Of a stretch of 64,000 nt of DNA, positions 1 through 8,588 are shown one piece after another. Under the pieces are notes generated by a model. That model saw only the letters and a program-made list of their open reading frames with translations, did no database searches and had not been told where the DNA came from. Every line of letters begins with the position of its first letter. Within the stretch, counting starts at the first letter, position 1. The position numbers were made by a program, and so were the translations under genes. The DNA comes from Butyrivibrio sp. INlla14 (GTDB lineage Bacteria; Bacillota; Clostridia; Lachnospirales; Lachnospiraceae), in assembly GCF_900102515.1 (NCBI RefSeq), contig NZ_FMVS01000025.1, positions 1 through 64,000 on the forward strand, read 5' to 3'.

Positions 1-31
1 GAGTTGATATTAAAAAAATATAAACAAATAG

Positions 32-70
32 GAGAACTTGCCAGGGTGAAGGGCAGGTTCTCTTTCTTTT
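32..70 (+). terminator. Intrinsic terminator of an upstream gene outside the window
   Basis: An 11-bp stem (32-42 pairs with 52-62, one G-U pair) with a 9-base loop is followed at once by a T-rich run at 63-70. It would end a + strand transcript whose gene lies left of the window. Seen directly in the sequence; activity is inferred. Confidence 0.8.
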
Positions 71-308
71 ACCTGTATTTATGCTGTTTAAAGGAAATTT
101 TTTATCTATAAAAAGGATGTTAAAAAAATATCAAAAACCATTGAAATATAGGAAAAAGTGTGTAAAAATAAAAATGGTGTTCTGCGGTCGGCATATAAAA
201 GAAACTGCAGACACGTCTTTGAATGTGGTGCATGTCATGTAGGGCATCCATTCATCTATAGGTAGTAAGTAATGAAAGTTACTTAAAGATACGAAAGGAG
301 ATTTTCAC
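71..308 (+). other. Leader region ahead of the Fe-S scaffold gene
   Basis: This A/T-rich stretch holds no gene that I can support. A possible -35 TTGAAA lies at 142-147 with an A/T-rich -10 near 164-170, but the match is weak. The long distance from there to the start at 309 would leave an untranslated leader of about 130 bases. A good ribosome site (AAAGGAG, 294-300) stands 8 bases before the ATG at 309. I recognise no riboswitch. Confidence 0.3.
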
Positions 309-1001
309 ATGATTTACTCAACAGAGGTAAAGAATATGTGCCCTGTAACTCAAGGGGTACACCATGGCGCAGCTCCCATTCCGGAAGAGGCTAAGTGGGT
401 TAAGTCAAAAGAGATTAAGGACATTTCAGGCTATACACATGGTATTGGCTGGTGTGCTCCTCAGCAGGGATGCTGCAAGCTTTCTCTTAATGTTAAGGAT
501 GGTATCATCCAGGAAGCTCTTGTAGAGACTATCGGATGTTCAGGAATGACACACTCAGCTGCTATGGCATCTGAGATTCTTCCAGGACTTACAGTTCTTG
601 AAGCTCTTAACACAGACCTTGTTTGTGACGCTATCAACACAGCTATGAGAGAGCTTTTCCTTCAGATCGTTTATGGTAGAACACAGTCTGCATTCTCAGA
701 GGATGGACTTCAGATTGGTGCTGGTCTTGAGGATCTTGGTAAGGGCAACCGTTCAATGGTTGGTACAACTTACGGAACACTTGAGAAGGGACCTCGTTAC
801 CTTGAACTTACAGATGGTTACATCACAGACATCGCTCTTGATGAGAACGATGAGATCATCGGATACAAGTATGTTAACTTTGGTAAGATGATGGACTTCA
901 TCAAGGCTGGTGATGATGCAAATACAGCTCTTGAGAAGGCTAAGGGACAGTATGGACGTGTTAACGATGCAGTTAGATGCATCGACCCAAGACACGAGTA
1001 A
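309..1001 (+). CDS. NifU/IscU-like iron-sulfur cluster scaffold protein
   Basis: A 230-residue soluble protein that resembles the NifU-like N-terminal scaffold family, on which Fe-S clusters are put together before transfer. Cysteines sit in the N-terminal third: NMCP near residue 11, WCAPQQGCC near 48-55 and IGCSG near 77, which fits a cluster-binding role, although the spacing differs from classic IscU. The C-terminal part (about 130-230) has no cysteine motif apart from a Cys close to the end and is specific to this subfamily. AAAGGAG stands 8 bases before the ATG. The next gene begins 20 bases downstream and encodes the GGGtGRT protein; in Lachnospiraceae the two are commonly annotated side by side, so they probably act together. 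The client protein is unknown. Family is fairly sure, exact function is not. Confidence 0.75.
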   Translation: MIYSTEVKNMCPVTQGVHHGAAPIPEEAKWVKSKEIKDISGYTHGIGWCAPQQGCCKLSLNVKDGIIQEALVETIGCSGMTHSAAMASEILPGLTVLEALNTDLVCDAINTAMRELFLQIVYGRTQSAFSEDGLQIGAGLEDLGKGNRSMVGTTYGTLEKGPRYLELTDGYITDIALDENDEIIGYKYVNFGKMMDFIKAGDDANTALEKAKGQYGRVNDAVRCIDPRHE

Positions 1002-1021
1002 TAGGTAAGGAGGAAAAAATA

Positions 1022-2041
1022 ATGGCTTTATTTGAATCATATGAAAGAAGAGAGCCCCAGATCCTGGCTTGCCTTAAGGAGTATGGGATTTCTTCAATCG
1101 AAGAGTGTAGAGATATTTGTATGAATGCTGGTATCGATGTATACAAGCTGATCGAAGGCATTCAGCCAATTTGTTTTGAAAATGCAAAGTGGGCTTACAC
1201 AGTAGGTGCTGCTATTGCTATCAAGAAGAACTGCCGCAAGGCTTCTGAGGCTGCTGCAGCAATCGGTATCGGTCTTCAGGCTTTCTGTATTCCTGGATCA
1301 GTTGCTGATCGTCGTAAGGTTGGTCTTGGACATGGTAACCTTGGTAAGATGCTTCTTGAAGAGGATACAGAGTGTTTCGCATTCCTTGCTGGTCACGAGT
1401 CATTCGCAGCTGCTGAGGGTGCTATCGGTATCGCTGAGAAGGCTAACAAGGTTCGTCAGAAACCTCTCCGCGTTATCCTTAACGGTCTTGGAAAAGACGC
1501 AGCTCAGATCATTTCTCGTATCAACGGCTTCACATATGTAGAGACAGAGTATGACTACTACACAGGTGAGGTTAAGGAAGTATTCAGAAAGTGCTACTCT
1601 AAGGATGCTAATTCACCTCGTGCAAAGGTTAACTGCTACGGCGCTAACGACGTTCAGGAAGGTGTTGCTATCATGTGGAAGGAGAATGTTGACGTATCTA
1701 TCACAGGTAACTCAACTAACCCTACAAGATTCCAGCATCCAGTTGCAGGTACTTACAAGAAAGAGCGTGTTGAGGCTGGTAAGAAGTACTTCTCAGTTGC
1801 TTCAGGCGGCGGTACAGGACGTACACTTCACCCAGATAACATGGCTGCAGGCCCAGCTTCTTATGGTATGACAGATACTATGGGACGTATGCATTCAGAT
1901 GCTCAGTTTGCTGGTTCTTCATCAGTTCCTGCTCACGTTGAGATGATGGGTCTTATCGGTGCTGGTAACAACCCTATGGTTGGTATGACTGTTTCAACAG
2001 CCGTATCTATCGAAGAGGCTGCTAAGGCTGGTAAGTTCTGA
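1022..2041 (+). CDS. GGGtGRT family protein
   Basis: A 339-residue protein of the GGGtGRT family, named after the motif seen here as SGGGTGRTLHP at about residue 261. The function is not established. Further Gly-rich signatures follow (GMTDTMGRMHSDAQFAGSSS, IGAGNNPMVGMT), suggesting a nucleotide- or cofactor-binding fold, but this is inference. No signal peptide or membrane segment is visible. I start at 1022 because AAGGAGG lies 6-7 bases before that ATG; an in-frame ATG at 977 lies inside the previous gene and has no ribosome site. It forms a two-gene operon with the NifU-like scaffold and ends at a strong terminator. Translation of both genes uses GGT/CTT-rich codons typical of highly expressed genes in this window (like groEL), so the pair may be abundant. 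Confidence 0.85.
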   Translation: MALFESYERREPQILACLKEYGISSIEECRDICMNAGIDVYKLIEGIQPICFENAKWAYTVGAAIAIKKNCRKASEAAAAIGIGLQAFCIPGSVADRRKVGLGHGNLGKMLLEEDTECFAFLAGHESFAAAEGAIGIAEKANKVRQKPLRVILNGLGKDAAQIISRINGFTYVETEYDYYTGEVKEVFRKCYSKDANSPRAKVNCYGANDVQEGVAIMWKENVDVSITGNSTNPTRFQHPVAGTYKKERVEAGKKYFSVASGGGTGRTLHPDNMAAGPASYGMTDTMGRMHSDAQFAGSSSVPAHVEMMGLIGAGNNPMVGMTVSTAVSIEEAAKAGKF

Positions 2042-2075
2042 TTATCCAATAAATCTGAATAATATATTGAGATTT

Positions 2076-2114
2076 ACGTCAGTGCGTTATTTGCGCACTG
2101 GCGTTTTCTTTTTT
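2076..2114 (+). terminator. Intrinsic terminator after the GGGtGRT gene
   Basis: ACGTCAGTGCG pairs with CGCACTGGCGT around a short TTATTTG loop, followed by TTTTCTTTTTT. It separates the Fe-S pair from the GGDEF genes. Confidence 0.9.
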
Positions 2115-2164
2115 AACATTTTTTGTTTATAGTCTTTTTAATATTTTAAGCTGCCTTGTTGGAT

Positions 2165-2175
2165 TATAATATAAT
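2165..2175 (+). promoter_or_regulatory. Possible -10 region for the GGDEF pair
   Basis: Two overlapping TATAAT hexamers (2165-2170 and 2170-2175) lie 32-42 bases before the start at 2207. No good -35 is seen at the right distance (TTAAGC at 2146-2151 is the best). Position after the terminator supports a promoter here. Confidence 0.4.
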
Positions 2176-2206
2176 TGACGTACGGTAATGCGTTCAGGAA
2201 GAGACT

Positions 2207-3916
2207 ATGAAAAAGCAATCAAAGGCAAGAAATATTCTGATTCTTTCAGTGCTTACGATAGTTTCTATTGTAATTCTATTGGCACTTGAAAGTGATCTTT
2301 TTACAACAAGACCTTCAGGTCATTTTAACCAGCTTGCTTCAGGGTGGTCTGTTAAGTATGGAGATAATGAATATGAGGATGTGATGCTCTCTGACTTTGA
2401 CTTGACTGATTCCAGAAAGGGCGACATTATTTCTTTTACCAGAAATATCCCATCTACCGGGGTAAAAAACCCCGCTATTATGTTTAAAAGTAGATATTGT
2501 GTGGTGGATGTTTATAAAGATGGTCAGCTTATCTACACCTATGGCTGGCCGGAATATAATAGCGGACAGTATGTAGAAAAAAAGTACAATATGGTTTCTC
2601 TTGGAGAGTGCAGAACTGAGCATGAACTGACTATTAGTTTCTTGATAACGGAAGACTTTGCCGTAAAGAACTTTTTCCCTGTTCATTTTGGATCAAAAAA
2701 AGAATTGATAACATATTTCTTTCAAAATAGCAGGCTTTCTATGTTTGTAGGTGGCTTTTTCTTCATATACGCATTTGTTTTATTATCACTTGGCTTATAC
2801 CTGTTTTTGTGTGGCAAATTTGATACATCTGTATTTATTAGCGCAATGCTATCGCTTCTTTTGGGAACTTATACCTATACTTATAACGATATTTTGTGCT
2901 TTGTAAGTGACAAGGAAAGGCTTTTCTCTGACCTTGAATACATTTCTATGTATCTGATGCCGCTTGCTGTTCTTATCCTTTTACATGTGACACATCCAAA
3001 TATAGCTAGAAACATACAGAAATTTCTTGCTATAGTTAATATTTCTATTCCTGTTATTTTTTCTATATGCCATTATTTGGGGTTTATCAATTTTACTCAT
3101 TTTGTGACGCTTTTCCACCTGATACTTGTAATTGAAAATGCCATGGCCCTTCCTGCTCTTATCAAGGGCCTTGCGAAAGAATTTAAAAAGCACAGAGAGT
3201 CGGACGTTTTTGTTGGCTTTTCAGCAGATAATTATCTTATTCTGGGTTATATCCTCTTGCTGATATTTATGTTCCTGGAGATAGTAAAATTCAACATTAC
3301 CAGAAACAATATAGATATAGGAACGAATTTCTACTCCAGGATCCATATGCTGGATCTGGGACTGTTGGGCTTTATGATATGTCTTTTTGTTTACTATTTC
3401 TTAAGCAGCATTGAGCATATGAATGCCAGCAGGGTAAAAGAGGAATTGGAAGGACTGGCCTTTACAGATGCACTTACAGGACTAATGAATAGGGCAAAAT
3501 GCACTCAGTATTCCTATGAAATAAAAAAGCCTTATGCTGTTATCATTCTCGATCTTGACAGATTAAAGAAGATAAATGACACATTTGGTCATCTTGAAGG
3601 TGACAAGATGATAAAGGCCTTTGCTGATCTTTTGAAAAACGCATTTATTGATGCGGATCTTATCGGAAGAACTGGTGGCGATGAATTTATGGTTGTTTAT
3701 GAAAATCCTAAAGAGGGAGTATGTAAAAAGAGCATAGGCTATTTGCAGCTCTTGGTAAATGAGTACAACGATAAAAATGCAGAAAATGAGAAATTTACAT
3801 TATCTTTTTCGGCAGGGTATGCATATAGTAACGAGATAGAGGAAGATGGATTCAAGTTTGCGTATTATCTGGCTGATAGCAGGATGTACAAAATGAAGGA
3901 GACCCATCATGCGTAA
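2207..3916 (+). CDS. Membrane diguanylate cyclase (7TM sensor + GGDEF)
   Basis: A 569-residue membrane protein likely to make cyclic di-GMP from two GTP. An N-terminal membrane anchor (about 8-27) is followed by an extracytoplasmic domain (about 35-175), then a block of about seven hydrophobic helices (about 178-405), then a C-terminal GGDEF domain. The plan is like the 7TMR-DISM sensors. The active site is intact: a FTDALTGLMNR entry helix and GGDEF at residues 490-494. The inhibitory site RxxD is missing; IDAD stands at that place, so product feedback at this site is unlikely. AGGAAG stands before the ATG. It overlaps the next gene, of the same architecture, by 8 bases, so the two arose by duplication and are translated together. 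The sensed signal is unknown. Confidence 0.85.
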   Translation: MKKQSKARNILILSVLTIVSIVILLALESDLFTTRPSGHFNQLASGWSVKYGDNEYEDVMLSDFDLTDSRKGDIISFTRNIPSTGVKNPAIMFKSRYCVVDVYKDGQLIYTYGWPEYNSGQYVEKKYNMVSLGECRTEHELTISFLITEDFAVKNFFPVHFGSKKELITYFFQNSRLSMFVGGFFFIYAFVLLSLGLYLFLCGKFDTSVFISAMLSLLLGTYTYTYNDILCFVSDKERLFSDLEYISMYLMPLAVLILLHVTHPNIARNIQKFLAIVNISIPVIFSICHYLGFINFTHFVTLFHLILVIENAMALPALIKGLAKEFKKHRESDVFVGFSADNYLILGYILLLIFMFLEIVKFNITRNNIDIGTNFYSRIHMLDLGLLGFMICLFVYYFLSSIEHMNASRVKEELEGLAFTDALTGLMNRAKCTQYSYEIKKPYAVIILDLDRLKKINDTFGHLEGDKMIKAFADLLKNAFIDADLIGRTGGDEFMVVYENPKEGVCKKSIGYLQLLVNEYNDKNAENEKFTLSFSAGYAYSNEIEEDGFKFAYYLADSRMYKMKETHHA

Positions 3917-5579
3917 GAAGGCCCTTTATTTACTTATAGCTTTTATAGCATTTATTCTGATGCTCGTGGCAGCGCAGGCGGTCTTAAAACCTGAAGGAGT
4001 TGACAGAGTAGAGGTTTTACAGAATGGATGGCATGTTCGCTATAACCAAACTGAATATGATAATATAAAGCTTTCTAGCCTTAGAAGGCTTATTGGCAAT
4101 GGAACATTTCGAGGCGACAAAATTGTTATGACCAAGAAAAATGTGGATTTTACAGCCCTTTCAGATCCTACCCTCATGATAGAAACCAAGTTTAGCGCCT
4201 TTGTTGTAAGTATTGACGGGAGGGAAATAGAGCACAAATTTTTGAACCACTTTAAAAGAAATGAGTTTGTGGGCTGCGAGAGAAATTTTGTGAACATGCC
4301 TAAAATGCCAGGAAAACATGAAATATCAATAGAACTTCTGGTGGGTGAAAATGGCGCCTACAATTATTTTGATGCTCCAGTATTTGGAGATTATGCAGAT
4401 CTTTTTATGTATGGCATTTATAACAACATGTTCATATTCACAATTTCAGCTTTTCTTGTAATCTTTGGGTTTATGTTTTTTATAATTGCTCTTGGTTTTG
4501 AGAGTAATTTCCCTGAGATCAGGATGCTGATGTTTTCAGCGCTTTTATTCATTGATTTAGGAGTGTGGTTCCTTACTCAGTTTAAACTATTGGATCTTTT
4601 TATGGATATTGGAAGGAGACAGACGGAGGTTGAATATATATCGCTCTATCTGATTGTTCCTCTTATGTACATGGTAATGGGTAGTATGAGAAACTATCTA
4701 AAGAAAAAGAGATTTTTGATATTTGCCACTATGGGAACCTTGATATCTATTTTTCCTATCATTCTACACTACATTGGAAAGATGCATATTAATCAGCTTC
4801 TGTGGATATATCAGATAAATGCACTAATATTGATCATCTTTATGCTCTTTATGCTCTTTGGCGATGAGAAAAAAAGGCGAATATCCCCGTCACAGAGAAT
4901 ACAGCTTGCTGGGCAGGCTATGCTGGGAGCAGCCTTTGTTGTAAATATTTTCTTTTATTATCTTGAAGTGGCGGGAATAATGGAACAGATCATGCTCTCC
5001 AAGAAGATAGTTCCCATGGGAGCTCTTTGCATGGTCTTTTCGACACTTGTTAACTACAACATCTATATATCAGCATCTTATGCCAGGAAAAAAGAGTATC
5101 AGTCCCTTACTCATTATGCCTATGCAGATGGCCTTACAGATATCCCTAACAGGGCAAGACTTGAAAAATACATAGCTGATATTTCCAAAAAGAATGTTGA
5201 TTTTTGCATTATCAGCATAGATCTAAATGGACTTAAGACCATAAATGATGTTCAGGGGCATCTTATGGGAGATAAATATATTAGGGAATTTGCTGATATT
5301 TTAGAAGAATATGCTGCAAGCAAGGGATTTATTGCAAGGACAGGCGGTGATGAATTTGTTGCCGTTCTTAGCGGAAACAACATTGAGCGGGCTGAAAGAG
5401 TAATAGATGATATTAAAGCTGCGCTTGCAAGGCTCAACCAGGAGGACCCGGAGCTTAAACGAAGCGCAGCTTTTGGCTATGCATATAGGCATGAAACTGA
5501 TGGAAGTAGCTGGAATGATGTATATATTCTTGCTGATGAGAGAATGTACAAAAACAAAGCTTTCATCAAGGGAGAATAA
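3909..5579 (+). CDS. Membrane diguanylate cyclase (7TM sensor + GGDEF), paralogue
   Basis: A 556-residue paralogue of the gene before it, with the same order: N-terminal anchor (about 6-25), extracytoplasmic domain (about 30-165; both proteins share a 'GWxVxY...EYxxxxLS' start), about seven membrane helices (about 175-390) and a GGDEF domain. The motif GGDEF is at 479-483 with YADGLTDIPNRARLEKY at its start, so cyclase activity is expected. At the inhibitory site the arginine is absent (ASKG). The ATG at 3909 lies inside the end of the previous gene, giving translational coupling; the two sensors may form a heterodimer or answer to related signals. It meets the convergent gene at 5586 with 6 bases between the stop codons and no hairpin terminator. 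Confidence 0.85.
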   Translation: MRKKALYLLIAFIAFILMLVAAQAVLKPEGVDRVEVLQNGWHVRYNQTEYDNIKLSSLRRLIGNGTFRGDKIVMTKKNVDFTALSDPTLMIETKFSAFVVSIDGREIEHKFLNHFKRNEFVGCERNFVNMPKMPGKHEISIELLVGENGAYNYFDAPVFGDYADLFMYGIYNNMFIFTISAFLVIFGFMFFIIALGFESNFPEIRMLMFSALLFIDLGVWFLTQFKLLDLFMDIGRRQTEVEYISLYLIVPLMYMVMGSMRNYLKKKRFLIFATMGTLISIFPIILHYIGKMHINQLLWIYQINALILIIFMLFMLFGDEKKRRISPSQRIQLAGQAMLGAAFVVNIFFYYLEVAGIMEQIMLSKKIVPMGALCMVFSTLVNYNIYISASYARKKEYQSLTHYAYADGLTDIPNRARLEKYIADISKKNVDFCIISIDLNGLKTINDVQGHLMGDKYIREFADILEEYAASKGFIARTGGDEFVAVLSGNNIERAERVIDDIKAALARLNQEDPELKRSAAFGYAYRHETDGSSWNDVYILADERMYKNKAFIKGE

Positions 5580-5585
5580 TTCGTA

Positions 5586-6974
5586 TTATTTGACAAAGTC
5601 AGGATGATTAAAGTAGAAGTCCTCTTTAAATTCCTGCTCATACTCATTGGCAAAGCGCATTGCCTGATGAATATTTCCCTCTGTCATATCTGTATAGTAA
5701 CCGATTGTAAAGAATACCCAGTTGGGATCATTAGCCCTTTCTTTTAGCTCTTTTACCTTTTCTTCAAAGCTTTTTTCCGTTGAATTAGTTGAGATAATAG
5801 CGAACTCTTCACCGTTTGATCTGTAAATGAAATCATTTTTGAAGATTTCTCTTAGTATCTGGCCGGCATCGCTAAGGAGATTATTTCCTGCGTCATGACC
5901 TTGCTGGATATTGACTGTTCGCAGAGTGATCAGGTTACAGAAAGCTACGCTAAATGGAGTCTTAGTCATTCTAAGCTCCAGCGCAAGTTCATCTACCTTG
6001 GTGTTCATGGCGTTTCTATTCTGCACACCAGTCCTAAGGTCAAGAGAACTAAGAGTTTTAAGTTTGTCTACAAAGATATGATGTGCAACCTCTGATGCCA
6101 GGAAAAATGCCACCATTTCGATAGTGTCTTTGAATCTGGCAAGTTGTGAAACATCAAAATTAGTAATGTAGAGATAGCCAATGATCATATTCTGATGCAT
6201 GAAAGGGGCAAGACAGAGGTTTTTGACATCATTGTCCCTAAGGGTCCTTACCCATGCAGGGGCTTTTGACTCGAAATCTTTCATGTCCTCTTCATTTCTT
6301 ATTATGACACAATCCGTGCCGGATACCAGGTCTTCCCAGGATTCTACAATTTCATAAGGAATGTTGGCAAATACGTCATGGAGATTTTTTAGATTATTTC
6401 TAACGCTTTCACTTACTACCTCAAATCGGTACAAGTCCTTGGATACAGTCATTATTGAAGCGGCAAAAGAATCAGTAAACTCACGGATATCCTTAGTAAC
6501 AGTATTCATGGTAGTATAGAAGTCTTCATCTTTTCGCAGGTTAATGCAGGTTCTTATTACGAAGCTTGCTATATCTGGAGAAATGATCGAGTATCTGCCT
6601 GCTTCCATTTCTTTGCTGAGTTTATAAATGAACTGGCAGTAGCCTATTTTTTTATCACCATTATTGTCTATAGGGATTATGATATCTTCAGTCCAATACC
6701 CGTAAAGCCTTGAGGTGTCAACATAGGAATGGTAGTGCTCGTTATTCCAGGCTGCTTTAAAGAGGATATCTTCAAATTTAGGATCCTTGCTGAGTTTGGC
6801 ATCGTAAGTGAGGCCTTCTACATTTTCACCCGTCATGCTGAATTTGTCATTTGTAGCAACCATACGGATTTCACCACAGGTGCCGTCGGCCTTTTTTTCA
6901 ACTGACATTATGGCACTTGGCATATTGCAAAGATTAACGATTGATTTAAGGGTTTGATAATCGATACCAGACAT
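5586..6974 (-). CDS. GAF-like/degenerate GGDEF protein, probably catalytically inactive
   Basis: A 462-residue cytoplasmic protein without signal peptide or membrane helix. The N-terminal half contains a PAS-like segment (1-130) and a GAF-like segment (about 160-300, ending in MIIGYLYITNF). The C-terminal 160 residues are a GGDEF fold, seen from SLDLRTGVQNRNAMNTK onward, but the signature is SNGEEF (386-391) instead of GGEEF, and the usual metal-binding DxDxFK segment reads CNLITLR. The family's known catalytic needs make diguanylate cyclase activity unlikely; it may be a c-di-GMP or GTP receptor or a scaffold. GGAGG stands 5-6 bases before the ATG. It faces the two active cyclases, which suggests a shared signalling circuit. 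Confidence 0.75.
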   Translation of the reverse strand: MSGIDYQTLKSIVNLCNMPSAIMSVEKKADGTCGEIRMVATNDKFSMTGENVEGLTYDAKLSKDPKFEDILFKAAWNNEHYHSYVDTSRLYGYWTEDIIIPIDNNGDKKIGYCQFIYKLSKEMEAGRYSIISPDIASFVIRTCINLRKDEDFYTTMNTVTKDIREFTDSFAASIMTVSKDLYRFEVVSESVRNNLKNLHDVFANIPYEIVESWEDLVSGTDCVIIRNEEDMKDFESKAPAWVRTLRDNDVKNLCLAPFMHQNMIIGYLYITNFDVSQLARFKDTIEMVAFFLASEVAHHIFVDKLKTLSSLDLRTGVQNRNAMNTKVDELALELRMTKTPFSVAFCNLITLRTVNIQQGHDAGNNLLSDAGQILREIFKNDFIYRSNGEEFAIISTNSTEKSFEEKVKELKERANDPNWVFFTIGYYTDMTEGNIHQAMRFANEYEQEFKEDFYFNHPDFVK

Positions 6975-7120
6975 TGTAGCCTCCGATGATAAGATTTTTA
7001 TAACGACATAACGCTCATATCTTTACTATTATATAATACCATATTGTTAACTAAAAAACATTTATTTACGATTTGATTATTATAAAAATGAGAGGCGGAC
7101 GGGGAATACTGTAAATAATC

Positions 7121-7149
7121 TTCCGAAAAGCCCTAATTTGAAGTATAAT
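7121..7149 (+). promoter_or_regulatory. Promoter for the NfeD/SPFH pair
   Basis: A perfect TATAAT at 7144-7149 is preceded, after 17 bases, by a weak -35 TTCCGA (7121-7126). It sits 27 bases before the ATG at 7177. In the same intergenic region a TATAAT on the - strand (7028-7033) could serve the divergent degenerate-GGDEF gene. Confidence 0.5.
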
Positions 7150-7176
7150 TGAGTATCATATGAAGGAGGTGTGTGT

Positions 7177-7626
7177 ATGGGGAACTATCAGGCTATTTTC
7201 TGGCTTATCATGACTGTGGCTCTCGCAGTTATTGAGCTCGCCACGCTTGGACTTATAACAATATGGTTTGCTATTGGTGCTGCTGTGGCCATGCTTGTAG
7301 CTCTTCTTGGAGGAAATATCTGGGCTCAGCTTATCAGCTTCATTATAGTTTCCACTGTAATCCTGGTGACTGTCAGACCTATAGCATCCAAGCACTTTAA
7401 CCGTAATATCAAAAAGACTAATATAGACGCGGTTATTGGTAGGAAACTGATTGCTAAAACTGATATTGACAATATCAAGGGAACAGGTAAAGTAGATATG
7501 GATGGTTCAACCTGGCTTGCGGCATCCAGCATTGATGAGGTGACTATTTTTGCTGGAGAAGAGGTCAGAGTGGTACGTGTATCGGGAGCAAAGCTTATTG
7601 TTGAAAGGGAGGTTAATACTTTATGA
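7177..7626 (+). CDS. NfeD-like membrane protein
   Basis: A 149-residue NfeD-family protein of the short type: three or four hydrophobic helices in the first 75 residues, then a small beta-rich OB-fold domain (about 85-149, ending VRVVRVSGAKLIVERE). The family partners with SPFH/flotillin proteins and is thought to organise membrane microdomains. I start at ATG 7177 because AAGGAGG ends 7 bases before it; a GTG two codons upstream is less likely. The stop codon overlaps the next start by 4 bases (ATGA), and the next gene is indeed an SPFH protein, so the pair is one functional unit. Confidence 0.85.
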   Translation: MGNYQAIFWLIMTVALAVIELATLGLITIWFAIGAAVAMLVALLGGNIWAQLISFIIVSTVILVTVRPIASKHFNRNIKKTNIDAVIGRKLIAKTDIDNIKGTGKVDMDGSTWLAASSIDEVTIFAGEEVRVVRVSGAKLIVEREVNTL

Positions 7627-8534
7627 TTTTTTTGATTGTTCTTATCGTTCTTATTCTTGTGTTGGTGGCAGCAAATATCAAGATTGTTCCACAGGCACAT
7701 TCTTATGTAGTTGAGAGACTTGGCGCTTACAAGGAGACATGGGATGTAGGTCTTCATATCAAGGTGCCTTTTATCGACAGAGTTGCAAGACAGGTTGATC
7801 TCAAGGAGCAGTACTGCGATTTCCCACCTCAGCCCGTTATCACACAGGATAACGTTACAATGCAGATTGACTCTATCGTATTCTTTAGAATTTCAGATCC
7901 TATGGCTTATGCTTATGGTGTAAGAAATCCTATCGGAGCTATTGAGAATCTTACAGCAACAACACTTCGTAATGTTATTGGTTCACTTACACTTGATGAG
8001 ACTCTTACTTCCAGAGATCAGATCAATGCACAGATGCAGGATGCACTGGATATTGCAACTGACCCATGGGGTATCAAGATCACCAGAGTAGAGCTCAAGA
8101 ACATCAATCCTCCAGAGCAGATCAGAGATGCCATGGAGAAGCAGATGAAGGCTGAGCGTGAAAAGAGAGAAAAGATCCTTTTTGCAGAAGGTGAGAAGCA
8201 GTCACAGATCACTGTTGCAGAAGGTGAGAAGCAGAGTAAGATCCTTCAGGCTGAAGCTGATAAGCAGGCTACAATCCTTAGAGCTGAAGCTGAAAGAGAA
8301 AAGAGAATCAGAGAGGCAGAAGGTCAGGCTGAGGCTATTAAGAGCGTTCAGAGGGCTAATGCTGAGGGTATCAAGATGCTTAAGGAGGCAGGAGCTGACG
8401 AATCAGTTCTTACTCTTAAGAGCCTTGAAGCATTTGAGAAGGCATCAGATGGACAGGCTACCAAGATCATTGTTCCATCAAATATTCAGGGTATTGCAGG
8501 CCTTGCTCAGTCTATCAAGGAAGTTATTAAATAA
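7623..8534 (+). CDS. SPFH/stomatin-like (slipin/QmcA type) membrane protein
   Basis: A 303-residue stomatin-like protein. One N-terminal membrane helix (2-19) is followed by the SPFH domain (about 20-180, with YVVERLGAYKETWDVGLHI and the NVIGSLTLDETLTSRDQIN segment) and a charged coiled coil (about 175-255) containing a near-repeat, AEGEKQSQITVAEGEKQSKI. The C-terminus (VPSNIQGIAGLAQSIKEVI) is typical of QmcA-type proteins. Members form large ring-like or caged oligomers that enclose membrane proteins or proteases such as FtsH; which protein is enclosed here cannot be told. It is translationally coupled to the NfeD gene. Confidence 0.9.
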   Translation: MIFLIVLIVLILVLVAANIKIVPQAHSYVVERLGAYKETWDVGLHIKVPFIDRVARQVDLKEQYCDFPPQPVITQDNVTMQIDSIVFFRISDPMAYAYGVRNPIGAIENLTATTLRNVIGSLTLDETLTSRDQINAQMQDALDIATDPWGIKITRVELKNINPPEQIRDAMEKQMKAEREKREKILFAEGEKQSQITVAEGEKQSKILQAEADKQATILRAEAEREKRIREAEGQAEAIKSVQRANAEGIKMLKEAGADESVLTLKSLEAFEKASDGQATKIIVPSNIQGIAGLAQSIKEVIK

Positions 8535-8588
8535 GAATCTTGATGATCCCTGGAACTAGTAATCATTGTGATCAATAGGGATTAGTGT

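Noticed and set aside
977-1021. Longer N-terminus for the GGGtGRT protein
   Set aside because: It would overlap the previous gene, and the AAGGAGG ribosome site directly before 1022 fixes the start there.
8160-8300. Repeated AEGEKQSQI/AEGEKQSKI coding segment as a DNA repeat
   Set aside because: It is the normal heptad-like coiled coil of SPFH proteins, not a mobile or CRISPR-like repeat.
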